From an uncultured Clostridia bacterium (GTDB lineage: Bacteria > Bacillota > Clostridia > Christensenellales > Aristaeellaceae), in assembly GCA_946414315.1 (NCBI GenBank), contig CAMKNZ010000001.1:231506-295505 (forward strand): 64,000 bases of DNA, in the 5' to 3' direction. Numbering within the stretch: position 1 is the first letter of the stretch; each line of letters opens with the position of its first letter. Positions 1 to 8,959 of this stretch are shown here, in pieces. The notes beneath the pieces are model-generated. The model did not search any database. It saw nothing but the letters and a program-made list of their open reading frames with translations, and was not told the origin of the DNA. Position numbers and translations under genes: made by a program.

Positions 1-11
1 GTTCTTTCTTC

Positions 12-1931
12 TTACCTGGCGGATCCGCCGCGGGACCAAAGAATCTCTTCCGTCGGCTTGTAGTTTTCGTCCAGCGCCGGAATGCTGACCGGCAGCGTGC
101 CGCCGGCTTTCCCCGCGCCGAAGCAGGCGAGCAGGCCCGCCGGGAGATTAGTCGACCAGGCACCGCCATCTTCCGGAACCGTCCGCATGGTGCTCCCCCA
201 GTATGTCAGCAGGATCGCGTCCGCATCCGGGAAGCGCGCCGCGTCGTAGGGAAGCTGGCAGCTGACCAGGATCACGGTCTTCCCTTCCTCATGCACGGCG
301 GAAATGATTCTGTCAAAGGCTCCTGAGGAGAATCCGTCGTCCGAGGCCGGATCCATACAGGCCCAGGCGTAGACCCGGTGAACCAGGATTACATGATCCG
401 CTTCTTTTGCGGCCTGTATGCATTCCTCCTCGTTTTCCCGGGTATGCTTCATAACAGTGATCTCCGCGCCTTCCGGCAGCGCCTGCTTTTCTTCCAGCAG
501 CAGGCGGGCAAAATCGCCTGCACCGGCGCGGCTGGCGCAGGAATCCGCGAACAGGATCAGTGTTTTCTCGCCGGCTTTCACCTGCAGCGGGAAAGCTTCG
601 TTCTCATTCTTCACCAGCGTAACAGCGTTTTCAGCAATCTGCCATTCGGTTTCCCTGTGCGCCGCAGACCCGACGCCTTCCTTTGCCGCGGCGATCTGCT
701 CGTCCGTCACGTCGAACTCAGCCTCCCAAAGCAGGCCGTATTTCGCCTTCAGCTTCAGAATACGGAGAACAGACTCATTGATCCGGCCCTCGTCGATTTC
801 CCCGTCTTCCACCAGTCTGACCGCCGTATCCACATAGGTCTCCGTCAGCCGGAACAGATCGGTATTCTTCACGCTGGGCAGAATCAGCATATCCACGCCC
901 GCCCTGATTGTCATCTTCACCGTATCTTCAATGCTGAAGTTGTCCGCGATCGCCGCCATGTCCAGTGCGTCAGAGACGATCACGCCGTCAAAGCCCATAT
1001 CCCCCCGCAGGATATCCGTCAGGATTGTGCGGCTCATCGTCGCCGGAATGTAAACTTCTTCTCCGGTGGAAACAGAGGTGTATTTCTCCGTCTCAATCTG
1101 CGGATACTGGATGTGCGCAGTCATGACCATATCCGCTCCGGCGTCGATAGCCGCCTGGAACGGAATCAGTTCATTGGCCTGCAGTTCCTCATAGGTGCTG
1201 CCGATCAGCGGGAAGCCGGTATGGCTGTCCGTATCGGTGTTTCCGTGTCCCGGGAAATGTTTCAGCGCCGCCACGGTTCCGGTATCATGAAGGCCGGCCA
1301 TATACGCGCAGCCGAACGCGGCGGCGTTCTGCGCGTCGTCGGAGAAGGAGCGGATGCCGATCACGGGATTGGCCGGGTTATTGTTGACGTCCACCACCGG
1401 TGCGAAATCAGCGTGGATGTTCAGCAGTCCGAGCTCCTCACCGAGGATGGCCGCCATGGTCCGGGCATTCTCCGGATCCCCGGTGGCGCCCAGCGCCATA
1501 TTGCTGACCCCGTTGGTCCCGTAGCCGATCCGGCAGACCGATCCGCCTTCCTGGTCCACAAGAATCATCTGCGGAATACCTCCGCTGCTTTGATTCGTCG
1601 TCTGCAGGTCGGCAATCAGCCGAAGCGTCTGTTCCGCGTCCGCAAAGTTCTCGCCGAACAGCAGGATGCCGCCGAAATGGTCCCGGGCAATCATCTCCCG
1701 GATTTCGTCGTTCAGCTCCGTAATATTCACGGCAGGCGGTTCCTCCGCGCCTTCCGTTTCCGGCACTTCCTTCCAGATCCGGAAAGAAGCAATCATCATC
1801 TGGGCAACCTTGTCCCGCAGGGACATGCCGGACAGCATGATCTCCACCACATCATCCCCGTTATCCTCTGCCGAAGCGCAGCATGTAAACATCAGTATAA
1901 GCGCCAGCACCAGGCAAATGAATCTTATCAT
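12..1931 (-). CDS. Secreted glycoside hydrolase family 3 protein (NagZ-like beta-N-acetylhexosaminidase type)
   Basis: This 639-residue protein starts with a hydrophobic signal peptide (residues 1-21, with a Cys-Cys-Ala-Ser-Ala end that could be either a lipoprotein or an ordinary cleavage site). The GH3 barrel follows: KHFPGHG at about 224-230 and DSH at 235-237 form the His/Asp pair typical of the NagZ branch, and the VIVSDALDM strand at about 313-322 carries the expected Asp nucleophile. A second alpha/beta domain fills residues 430-639, as in the longer two-domain members. By family it should remove terminal N-acetylglucosamine or related sugars from wall fragments or glycans outside the membrane. 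The sugar specificity is inferred, not shown. Transcribed leftwards from its own promoter, divergent from the DUF308 gene. Confidence 0.9.
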   Translation of the reverse strand: MIRFICLVLALILMFTCCASAEDNGDDVVEIMLSGMSLRDKVAQMMIASFRIWKEVPETEGAEEPPAVNITELNDEIREMIARDHFGGILLFGENFADAEQTLRLIADLQTTNQSSGGIPQMILVDQEGGSVCRIGYGTNGVSNMALGATGDPENARTMAAILGEELGLLNIHADFAPVVDVNNNPANPVIGIRSFSDDAQNAAAFGCAYMAGLHDTGTVAALKHFPGHGNTDTDSHTGFPLIGSTYEELQANELIPFQAAIDAGADMVMTAHIQYPQIETEKYTSVSTGEEVYIPATMSRTILTDILRGDMGFDGVIVSDALDMAAIADNFSIEDTVKMTIRAGVDMLILPSVKNTDLFRLTETYVDTAVRLVEDGEIDEGRINESVLRILKLKAKYGLLWEAEFDVTDEQIAAAKEGVGSAAHRETEWQIAENAVTLVKNENEAFPLQVKAGEKTLILFADSCASRAGAGDFARLLLEEKQALPEGAEITVMKHTRENEEECIQAAKEADHVILVHRVYAWACMDPASDDGFSSGAFDRIISAVHEEGKTVILVSCQLPYDAARFPDADAILLTYWGSTMRTVPEDGGAWSTNLPAGLLACFGAGKAGGTLPVSIPALDENYKPTEEILWSRGGSAR

Positions 1932-1988
1932 GCAATTCCCTCCATCTGTAAGATTCAGGCGATCACTTTGTTTTTCTCTTCTTCATCC

Positions 1989-2017
1989 ATCATAATTGAT
2001 TACCATTTGTTGCGCAA
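1989..2017 (-). promoter_or_regulatory. Sigma-A promoter of the GH3 gene
   Basis: On the minus strand TTGCGC (2017-2012) and TATGAT (1994-1989) are separated by exactly 17 bases, about 60 bases ahead of the GH3 start codon. Confidence 0.6.
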
Positions 2018-2067
2018 GTGTTATATTGCTCTCCGGTCAGCAGATGCAAAAACCGGTCTGTAAAGAA

Positions 2068-2096
2068 TTGACAAATACCTGTATACAGCGTATATA
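2068..2096 (+). promoter_or_regulatory. Sigma-A promoter of the DUF308 gene
   Basis: TTGACA (2068-2073), a 17-base spacer and TATATA (2091-2096) form a near-consensus promoter about 60 bases before the start codon at 2155. Confidence 0.75.
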
Positions 2097-2154
2097 AGGG
2101 CATGGAATATCCGTTTCCTTGCATATGGTACGATTGTGAAAGAAGGGTTTCATC

Positions 2155-2673
2155 ATGGAGTATAAAATCAGGGAACTGCTGAAAAACAAGGCAATGGCCG
2201 CTGTGCTGAGCGTAGCGCTTGGCATCGTCATCATTATCGCGCGCCGGGCGGCGCTGGATCTGCTGGTCAGGATTATCGGCGGCCTGGTGATCACCGGCGG
2301 CGTCGCGCTGATTGCGGTTAACCTGATCCGTCCGAACGACGGATCAGGAAATATGACAACGGTCCTGGTAATGGGCGGCCTCGCGATCCTGGCCGGGATC
2401 ATCCTGATCTCCTGCGCGGAAGGCATTGTGGACTTCTTCCCGACGCTCATGGGTATCTTCCTGATCCTCAACGGTCTCAGCCATCTGGCGGTCGCCGGAA
2501 CGGATCCTGATAACCGGATCGTTGCTGTGATCATGGGTGTCATCATCATCATTCTCGGCGTTCTGATCGTCATGCATCCCGGTTTCATTGCCAACGCGAT
2601 CATGATCTTCATCGGATCCGCCTTTATTGTCAACGGGCTGTTTGACCTGTTCATGATAAAGCAGGCAAACTGA
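2155..2673 (+). CDS. DUF308 (HdeD-like) membrane protein
   Basis: The 172-residue protein is almost entirely hydrophobic, with about six membrane segments in paired hairpins and short charged turns, the pattern of the DUF308/HdeD family of small integral membrane proteins. HdeD is linked to acid resistance in Escherichia coli, but no activity is established for clostridial members, so no function is claimed. It stands alone behind a strong promoter and ends at a terminator shared with the convergent MATE gene. A longer paralogue lies on the other side of the MATE gene at 4259-4888. Confidence 0.8.
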   Translation: MEYKIRELLKNKAMAAVLSVALGIVIIIARRAALDLLVRIIGGLVITGGVALIAVNLIRPNDGSGNMTTVLVMGGLAILAGIILISCAEGIVDFFPTLMGIFLILNGLSHLAVAGTDPDNRIVAVIMGVIIIILGVLIVMHPGFIANAIMIFIGSAFIVNGLFDLFMIKQAN

Positions 2674-2691
2674 TCCGCAGCCTGGAATCAC

Positions 2692-2721
2692 AAAACTCCG
2701 GAACCATCGTTCCGGAGTTTT
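2692..2721. terminator. Bidirectional rho-independent terminator
   Basis: A perfect 13-bp stem (2692-2704 with 2709-2721) closes on the loop CATC. It is flanked by A and T runs, so it can end both the rightward DUF308 transcript and the leftward MATE transcript. Confidence 0.85.
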
Positions 2722-2732
2722 TATGATATCTG

Positions 2733-4139
2733 TCAGCCAGCTTTGCGCAGGCGGATCAGTTTCCCGGTCTTCGCCTCCTGCGTCTCCGGCATCAGGCGCT
2801 GGCGAACCACGCGCATGATCTGGAAATAGCACGGAATCAGGAACAAATCTGCCATAACCCAGGCAGCGGGATTTGCAAAACAGGCGCCGGTAAACCCGGC
2901 GGAAGGAACAACAAACAGCGCGACCGCGGTCCGGGCGATCATCTCAGAAAGGCCGGCCAGCATTGCCACCCGCGTATATCCCATACCTTGGATGCTCAGG
3001 CGGATGATGTTCACAAACAGAAGGGGAATATAGAAAGCGGCGTTGATCGTCAGATACCGGATGCTCATGGACATCACTTCCGGCGCCGCGTCCGCGTCAA
3101 TGAACAGACTCAGGAGGGGCCGCGCAAACAGCGCCACCACCCCGAATGCCAGCGCGCAGTATATGATCCCCAGCAGAGAGGCACACCGCAGTCCCTGATG
3201 GATCCGGTCCAGCTTCCGTGCCCCCATATTTTGTCCGGCGAAAGTCGCCATAGTGGAGGCCAGCGCGTCAAACACACAGGCAAAGAACATGCTGATCTTT
3301 ATGCCGCCGCTGACGGCGGCAACAGCGTTTACGCCCAGTCCGTTCACGGACCACTGCACCATTACGGAGCCGATTGCCGTAATGGAGAACTGGAGGCCCA
3401 TCGGCAGGCCGATCCCGAGCATTTTTCTCGCAAGTCTGAAGTCAAACTGCCTGTCTTCCCGGTTCAGGTGCAGCACCGGGAAGCGCCGGATCATGACAAT
3501 CACGCAGCCGATCCCGGCCAGCAGCTGGCTGGCCGCCGTAGCCACGGCAGCGCCGGCCACATCCATTCCGCAGGCGATGATCAGGAGCAGGTCGAGGGCA
3601 ATATTCACCAGCGAAGCCATGACCAGGAACACCACCGGGGTCCTGCTGTCGCCCAGCGAGCGGAGGATGCCGCTGGCCATGTTATACAGCACGCAGCAGG
3701 GAATCGCCGCAAAGATGATGCTGATATAGCTTGCCGAAGCGTCTATGATCTCTTCCGGGGTATTCATCAGCCGGAGCAGCGGCTTGCAGAAAACAGTGGA
3801 GAGAACCGCAAACAGGACGCTCAGCACACCGCTGAGCACCACCGCATGGAACACGCAGCGCCGCATCTCATGTTCGTCCTTCGCGCCGAACGCCTGGGCG
3901 ATCGGAATTGAAAAACCGGAACACAGGCCCAGGCACAGGCCGATCACCAGGAAGTTCACCGAGCCGGTCGCTCCGACAGCGGCCAGGCGCTCCGCGCCCA
4001 GGTAGCGGCCGACAACGGCGGTATCGACGAAACTGTAAAACTGCTGGAAAAGCACGCCGAACAGCATCGGCAGCGCAAAAAGGACAATCCGTTTCAGCGG
4101 ACTGCCTTCTGTCAGATCGCGGGTCAGATTCCGGGGCAT
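2733..4139 (-). CDS. MATE family efflux transporter
   Basis: The 468-residue protein has twelve predicted membrane helices in two homologous halves, with the opening pattern typical of MATE proteins (GSPLKRIVLFALPMLFG, then FYSFVDTAVVGRYLG). MATE transporters export drugs or metabolites using a sodium or proton gradient. The closest general class is the NorM/DinF-like group of Clostridia; the substrate cannot be read from sequence. Length is normal for the family. A clear promoter lies upstream and the gene converges on the DUF308 gene. Confidence 0.93.
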   Translation of the reverse strand: MPRNLTRDLTEGSPLKRIVLFALPMLFGVLFQQFYSFVDTAVVGRYLGAERLAAVGATGSVNFLVIGLCLGLCSGFSIPIAQAFGAKDEHEMRRCVFHAVVLSGVLSVLFAVLSTVFCKPLLRLMNTPEEIIDASASYISIIFAAIPCCVLYNMASGILRSLGDSRTPVVFLVMASLVNIALDLLLIIACGMDVAGAAVATAASQLLAGIGCVIVMIRRFPVLHLNREDRQFDFRLARKMLGIGLPMGLQFSITAIGSVMVQWSVNGLGVNAVAAVSGGIKISMFFACVFDALASTMATFAGQNMGARKLDRIHQGLRCASLLGIIYCALAFGVVALFARPLLSLFIDADAAPEVMSMSIRYLTINAAFYIPLLFVNIIRLSIQGMGYTRVAMLAGLSEMIARTAVALFVVPSAGFTGACFANPAAWVMADLFLIPCYFQIMRVVRQRLMPETQEAKTGKLIRLRKAG

Positions 4140-4181
4140 ACAGATAAACCTCTTTCCACGGCCCTTCAGGCCGTCCGGAAG

Positions 4182-4210
4182 TTTATACCACTTTTACGGA
4201 AACTGTACAA
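4182..4210 (-). promoter_or_regulatory. Sigma-A promoter of the MATE gene
   Basis: Minus-strand TTGTAC (4210-4205), 17-base spacer, TATAAA (4187-4182), about 40 bases before the start codon. Confidence 0.65.
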
Positions 4211-4258
4211 GCGGGAATATTCTGCCTGTTTTCCGGACAAAAACGCCATGAAGACCTT

Positions 4259-4888
4259 TCACGTTTCAGGGATCGGCTTGTCTTTCTGAGCCTTGCGGTC
4301 TTCCTTGATCTTCCGGTGAAGCTGAACGATATACCAGATGTTGGCCAGCCCGTTGAGCGCCAGGAATATGCCGATTACGCGCTGCGTCACGGCGACATCC
4401 TCCACCCCCGCCGCAGTCATGACAACCCCGAGTCCCATAATGGCAACGGCGCCGGCAACGCTGACGATGAACTTCCAGTCTTTCCTGTTTTTAATCTTCA
4501 GGGTTTCGATCAGGTTGAGGAGGCCGGTTACAATCGTCACAATGCCCACCGCAAACCTCACGAAGGGTTCGATCGTCTCCGGGCTGATCAGGCAGTATAT
4601 GGCAGCGGGAATCAGCAGGCCGTTGAAAACGGCAATCACAATGTCCAGCACATTCCTTTTCTGCGGATGCCTGAGATGAAGGAAAAGCATAATCAGCGCA
4701 ACGAGAATGATCAGTCCCGCCGAAATCCGGATCGTGGGCTTCATATCCCCTGACGGGGAAACCAGGAACAGAACGCCCTGCCCCAGGAGCATCAGTGAAG
4801 CGATAACTTTGTTCTGCAGCAGCTTCAGGATGCTTTTTGCTGTTCGGAACACGGGGTTCTTTTTTGTTTCTTTGGGCTTTCTTTTCAT
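4259..4888 (-). CDS. DUF308-type membrane protein, longer paralogue
   Basis: The 209-residue protein has a basic N-terminal tail (residues 1-25, rich in Lys), six hydrophobic segments, and a second charged tail at the C terminus (about 185-209). The membrane core resembles the DUF308 protein at 2155-2673, with the same hairpin pattern and a middle LNLIETLKIKNRK turn. The basic tail suggests a cytoplasmic N terminus. No function is known. It is transcribed on the minus strand downstream of the small secreted protein gene, from which a strong hairpin separates it. Confidence 0.7.
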   Translation of the reverse strand: MKRKPKETKKNPVFRTAKSILKLLQNKVIASLMLLGQGVLFLVSPSGDMKPTIRISAGLIILVALIMLFLHLRHPQKRNVLDIVIAVFNGLLIPAAIYCLISPETIEPFVRFAVGIVTIVTGLLNLIETLKIKNRKDWKFIVSVAGAVAIMGLGVVMTAAGVEDVAVTQRVIGIFLALNGLANIWYIVQLHRKIKEDRKAQKDKPIPET

Positions 4889-4947
4889 ATCCGTTCTCCT
4901 TCGGATTGCCTGTCATCCCTGCACAGGGCGCCCAGTGTTTATCAAAC

Positions 4948-4975
4948 AGGGGCGCCTTTTCCGAAAGGCGCCCCT
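4948..4975 (-). terminator. Hairpin terminator after the small secreted protein gene
   Basis: A 12-bp GC-rich stem (4948-4959 with 4964-4975) with loop TCCG lies just past the stop at 4994. The T tract on the minus strand is weak, so some read-through into the DUF308 gene is possible. Confidence 0.6.
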
Positions 4976-4993
4976 GACTGAAGACCGTTCGCG

Positions 4994-5599
4994 TTATTTC
5001 AGTCCAACCGGATCCCAGCCGCTGTCTTTGTACGCAGTCACATCCAGGCCGTTCGCTTCAACATACGCTTTGATAAACCGGGTCCGGACCGCCTGGTTTG
5101 CTTCAATGCTCAGATCTGCTCCAGCGAAGTATTGATCTTCCAGTTCCTGGTCCCCATCCGCAAAGCGCCTGATATCCGCAGCATAGTCCTCGCCGTCCCC
5201 GGCTTCTTCCATGGAAGTTACCTTCCATTCATCATCCGTTTTTTCCAGCGTGATGATCGCGGGATATTCCCCGCCGGAGATGTTTTCCAGCACGTCCCCT
5301 TTTTTCACGTAGTTCAGGATCCAGAAAGTGCCGTAGACCTTCGCGTGCGTATCATCGGTCATCTCTGTCTTATAAAGCATCGGACAGGGAATCGACACAA
5401 AGCCGGGTTCCGTCAGGTACATCTCCACCCGCTCGTCTGTCGCCAGGAACTCAGCGATGGCTCCCTCTACAGGATCCTCGCCGGTATAGTTATAAGCGGG
5501 CAGCTGTTCCCCCTCTGCAAATGCTGCCGCAGCCAGTACAGCCAGCATCAATACTGCAATCGCGGTTGCCCAAATTCTTTTCATATTTGATTCCTCCAT
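4994..5599 (-). CDS. Small secreted protein of unknown function
   Basis: The 201-residue product has a classic signal peptide (MKRIW start, hydrophobic stretch to about residue 28, AFA cleavage site) if translation starts at Met6, which follows the Shine-Dalgarno run GGAGGAATC closely; Met1 is also possible. The mature part is acidic with alternating beta strands, including an ITLEKTDDEWKVTSME segment like the DUF4878/lumazine-binding-like fold that accompanies some extracytoplasmic proteins. I do not recognise a named family with certainty. No cysteines remain in the mature protein apart from one near residue 73. Function unknown. Confidence 0.6.
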   Translation of the reverse strand: MEESNMKRIWATAIAVLMLAVLAAAAFAEGEQLPAYNYTGEDPVEGAIAEFLATDERVEMYLTEPGFVSIPCPMLYKTEMTDDTHAKVYGTFWILNYVKKGDVLENISGGEYPAIITLEKTDDEWKVTSMEEAGDGEDYAADIRRFADGDQELEDQYFAGADLSIEANQAVRTRFIKAYVEANGLDVTAYKDSGWDPVGLK

Positions 5600-5773
5600 A
5601 TCGTTTTATTGTATCCGGATAAGTCAATGCATCCGGATCAGCTTGACCCGATGACCTTCATGGTATGGTGATTGTATATACGGAACTGCTTCCAGTTAAT
5701 TGTATGCCCTATCTTTTCCCCTGTCAACAATGCAAAAATCTCATTGTCGTACGGTTGTGGTATTTGGGCTCTC

Positions 5774-5816
5774 AAAAAACACAAGGAACCCTGTGGACGT
5801 TGATTCCACAGGGTTC
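5774..5816 (-). terminator. Terminator behind the tRNA-Leu gene
   Basis: A perfect 12-bp stem (5786-5797 with 5805-5816) is followed on the minus strand, after a few bases, by a T run (5779-5774). It lies directly 3' of the tRNA. Confidence 0.75.
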
Positions 5817-5824
5817 ATCATATG

Positions 5825-5908
5825 TGCCGAAGGCGGGACTTGAACCCGCACGCTTTTGAGGGCACCGGATTTTGAGTCCGTCGCGTCTGCCATTCCGCCA
5901 CTTCGGCA
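5825..5908 (-). tRNA. tRNA-Leu (anticodon CAA)
   Basis: The 84-base gene folds as a class II tRNA with a long variable arm. The acceptor stem pairs TGCCGAA with TTCGGCA, the T arm is GCGGGTTCAAGTCCCGC, and the anticodon loop CTCAAAA presents CAA. The discriminator base is A, as required for leucine. The 3' CCA is not encoded. It stands alone between the secreted protein gene and the VanW operon. Confidence 0.95.
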
Positions 5909-5954
5909 TCGAGGGGATTATAGCATAATCCCCCGGATCAATGCAATGAAAAGC

Positions 5955-7724
5955 TTACTGCGGGTTATACTCAACCGTTTCCTGGTAGGCTTTGTAGGTG
6001 GTTTTGAACAGGAGTTCCCGCCTGACCTCCCGGTTGCCGTTGTACCAGATCTTCCAGGTGTTGACTTCATAACCTTTCCGGCCTGTCACGGTCTTTTTCT
6101 GTTCGCCGGGGGTCAGGGAAGTATTGACCACATAGTTGATGCCTTCCGGCTGCGGAATCGTCCGGACCAGTTCGCTTTCCAGGTCGATCTTCACCCCCGG
6201 GCCCAGGCTCATGCCGTAGATGTTGACCGTCACCTGGCGGTTGTTGAATCCGGCAACAATAAAGATCGGCTGGTCTGTATTGTTCCGGAACTTCATATCC
6301 AGCCCGGGCCAGTTGACCGTAGCGTCAAAGCCCTTCTCGATGTAGCTGGACGGCCAGGCGTGGGGATTGCGCTCGACAATCTCCAGATCCGCCCGGACCA
6401 CGGCATTGAACAGGGTGGAGCTTGTCTGGCAGACGCCGCCGCCGACCTCGTCCTTGCTCTGGCCGCCGGCGATCGCCGGGGCTTCCTTGTAGCCCTTGGC
6501 GGCAGTCCGCTCGCCCGTAGCGCCGTTGAAGGAGAAAATCTCCCCGGGCTGTACGGTCTTTCCGTTGATTGCCTCGGCGCTGAGTTTGATATTGGTGTTA
6601 CGGTTGTTGTTCTTGGTGGTCTGGGTCGAATAGGCGGAGATCAGGCCGAAGTTGTTCATCAGGTCGGTTTTGGTCACGTCCGCAATGATCTTTTCCGGAA
6701 CGACCCATATTTCCTTCCTGGTTATGCCGCTGTCCAGGGTCTCCGTCAGCTGGGCGTACAGCTCGTCCGGATCGATCCGGGCGCCGGGTTTGTCCTCGGT
6801 AAAGGTGAACGTCTTGGTGTTGAAGTTGAAAGACTGCACCATGCTGTTCACCGGATCCCGGTTCACATAGTTCACGATGCCGTCGGTCAGGTTCCGCAGG
6901 GCTTCGTGGTCATAATCCTGGACCGTGGCGAAGGTCAGCGGATGGGGATTGCCCGTATCGACCCGTTCGGACAGGGTCCGGACGCGCTCCTGGAAAGGCG
7001 TCGTATCGCCGGCGCCCAGGCTGGCGGTATTGCTCCGCCCGCTGGCCCACGCCCGCTCCACGATCTCCTCCGTGTTCCGGGATACCGGCACCCGCTCGCT
7101 GTTGACATGCCAGCTCTCGTTTCCGACAGAAACAGTAATGTCGAACGCCCGGTCCTGGTCCTGATGAACGGCCGAAACCGCGCGCACCGCTTCCTCCCGG
7201 GTCATGCCGTCCACCTGGACGTTATCGATATAGGTACCGGGATAGATCCGGTCGGTGAACATCGCTTTGCGCTGGTTGGCGAAATCCTCCGCCCGCTTGC
7301 TGTCCATGCTGATGAGATTGCCGTTCACAAAGGCCAGGTTCGGCAGGAACTTGTAACGAAGCCCCGTCAGCTGCGGGATCACGGCAATCCCCATTGCCGC
7401 GAGCAGCAGCAGGCAGGTCAGGATCACCGCCAGCCACGCGCCGCGGTTCCGGGTTTTCTTTTTATATCTCGGCCGGTCGTTCCGGGTCGGCGCCTGGGTC
7501 TCAAAACGGTCAAAATCGTCAAACAAGGAAGAGGGTGCACCAAGTCCGTCGTCCTTTTCATTGGAAGCAAAATAACGTCTTTTCTTTGCCTCCTCCGCTG
7601 CGGCCCGGCGGTCATATTCGTCCCGCTCCTTCAGATCCTTGTCCCGGCCCAGCGGCTGTTTCCCGGGCAGTGAGATATACTCGTCATCGCCCTCGTACAA
7701 GTCATAACGCTTCAGTTTGGCCAT
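5955..7724 (-). CDS. VanW family protein with peptidoglycan-binding-type repeats (YoaR-like)
   Basis: Translation most likely starts at ATG 7724, giving 589 residues: the codon overlaps the stop of the U32 gene (TAATG) and follows GAGGAGAG. An upstream in-frame start would lie inside the U32 gene. The protein has a charged cytoplasmic tail, one membrane helix near residues 100-120, a middle region with a YkuD-insert/PG-binding-4-like fold (around 150-340), and the VanW domain (about 370-500) with NGKTVQPGEIFSFN and GGGVCQTSSTLFNAV motifs. It closes with a G5-like tail. VanW proteins occur in glycopeptide-resistance clusters and are common in Clostridia without them; the biochemical role is unknown. 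Its operon with MltG suggests a cell-wall job. Confidence 0.88.
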   Translation of the reverse strand: MAKLKRYDLYEGDDEYISLPGKQPLGRDKDLKERDEYDRRAAAEEAKKRRYFASNEKDDGLGAPSSLFDDFDRFETQAPTRNDRPRYKKKTRNRGAWLAVILTCLLLLAAMGIAVIPQLTGLRYKFLPNLAFVNGNLISMDSKRAEDFANQRKAMFTDRIYPGTYIDNVQVDGMTREEAVRAVSAVHQDQDRAFDITVSVGNESWHVNSERVPVSRNTEEIVERAWASGRSNTASLGAGDTTPFQERVRTLSERVDTGNPHPLTFATVQDYDHEALRNLTDGIVNYVNRDPVNSMVQSFNFNTKTFTFTEDKPGARIDPDELYAQLTETLDSGITRKEIWVVPEKIIADVTKTDLMNNFGLISAYSTQTTKNNNRNTNIKLSAEAINGKTVQPGEIFSFNGATGERTAAKGYKEAPAIAGGQSKDEVGGGVCQTSSTLFNAVVRADLEIVERNPHAWPSSYIEKGFDATVNWPGLDMKFRNNTDQPIFIVAGFNNRQVTVNIYGMSLGPGVKIDLESELVRTIPQPEGINYVVNTSLTPGEQKKTVTGRKGYEVNTWKIWYNGNREVRRELLFKTTYKAYQETVEYNPQ

Positions 7725-8959
7725 TATCTCTCTCCTCGGTGGTTGCGGACCGGTCCGCGGAGCATATCCCCGCATCGGCTTCCCGGCAGTTCCATCCGGA
7801 TAACCTCGCCGGCTACGCCCAGCGTGTCCAGGATCTCTCCCGTCTTTTCCCGCAGGAAGGATTTTGCCGTGACCTTCCTCACGCCTTCCGGGGTCATCAG
7901 CTCCAGCTCATCCCCGGCAAAGAACCGGTTCTTCAGCAGCAGCCGGGCCTGTCCGTCCTCCCCGGCGTCTTCCAGCACCCGGCCGGTGTATTCCCTGCTC
8001 TGCCAGAAGCCTTCCGCCTCCCCGGGCGTTTCCGGGTTCCCCTGCAGGAAGCCCGTATCGCTCAGCCGGTGGCTGGCGCACTGGAGTTCCTCCGTCAGCT
8101 CCGGCAGTTTCGCTTCAAACTGTTCCCGTCCCTGTGCCAGCAGATCCAGGGCCCGGCGGTAGGCGCCGGTCACCACGGCGACATAATACTCGGTCTTCAT
8201 CCGGCCTTCAATTTTCAGGCTGGATACGCCCGCTTCGCACAGTTCCGCCAGCAGCGGCATCAGGCACAGGTCCCGGGCAGAGAAAAGGTACGTCCCCTTT
8301 TCGTCCTCCGCCACCGGCATATATTCGCCCGGCCGCTTTTCTTCCATCACGGCATACTGCCAGCGGCAGGGCTGTGCGCATTCTCCCCGGTTTCCGCTGC
8401 GCCCGGTCAGGTAGGCCGAGAGCATGCACCGGCCAGAGTAAGCCATGCAGCTTGCGCCGTGTACAAAGGTTTCCAGCTGGATGCTGTCCCCGACGGCTTC
8501 CCTAAGCGCCCGGATCCTCTCCAGGCTCATCTCCCGGGCCAGGATCACCCGCTCGCAGCCGAGCTGCCGGTACAGCTCCGCGGCTTCCGCGTTCACGGTA
8601 TTCGCCTGGGTGCTGACATGGACCGGAAGCTGCGGTACTTTTTTGCGCAGGGTCACAATCGCGCCGGGATCCGCCACGACGGCGGCGTCAACACCGATCT
8701 CCGCGGCCAGGGCCGCGGAGGCCGCAAAATCGTCCAGTTCGTCGTCGAAGGGATAGCTGTTCATGGTCACATAGAACTTTTTCCCGGCGCTGTGGGCCAG
8801 CGTGACCGCTTCCCGCAGTTCATCCGGATCAAAGTTGCCTGCAAAAGCCCGCAGGCCGAAGCGTTTCATCCCTCCGTAGACCGCGTCCGCACCGAAGTGC
8901 AGCGCCGCCCGGAGCGCATCCATGTTTCCAGCCGGAGAAAGCAGTTCGGGGATCCTCAT
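7724..8959 (-). CDS. U32 family peptidase (RlhA/TrhP-type)
   Basis: The 411-residue protein begins PELLSPAGNMDALRAALHFGADAVY, the signature of the U32 family, and carries the conserved cysteine cluster FVHGASCMAYSGRC...NRGECAQPCR around residues 165-200, which binds an iron-sulfur cluster in related proteins. Characterised relatives (RlhA, TrhO/TrhP) take part in hydroxylation of rRNA or tRNA bases using prephenate-derived chemistry; older annotation calls them collagenase-like proteases. I cannot tell which RNA it would act on. Start and stop codons overlap with both neighbours (ATGA upstream, TAATG downstream), which shows tight translational coupling in the MltG-U32-VanW operon. Confidence 0.9.
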   Translation of the reverse strand: MRIPELLSPAGNMDALRAALHFGADAVYGGMKRFGLRAFAGNFDPDELREAVTLAHSAGKKFYVTMNSYPFDDELDDFAASAALAAEIGVDAAVVADPGAIVTLRKKVPQLPVHVSTQANTVNAEAAELYRQLGCERVILAREMSLERIRALREAVGDSIQLETFVHGASCMAYSGRCMLSAYLTGRSGNRGECAQPCRWQYAVMEEKRPGEYMPVAEDEKGTYLFSARDLCLMPLLAELCEAGVSSLKIEGRMKTEYYVAVVTGAYRRALDLLAQGREQFEAKLPELTEELQCASHRLSDTGFLQGNPETPGEAEGFWQSREYTGRVLEDAGEDGQARLLLKNRFFAGDELELMTPEGVRKVTAKSFLREKTGEILDTLGVAGEVIRMELPGSRCGDMLRGPVRNHRGER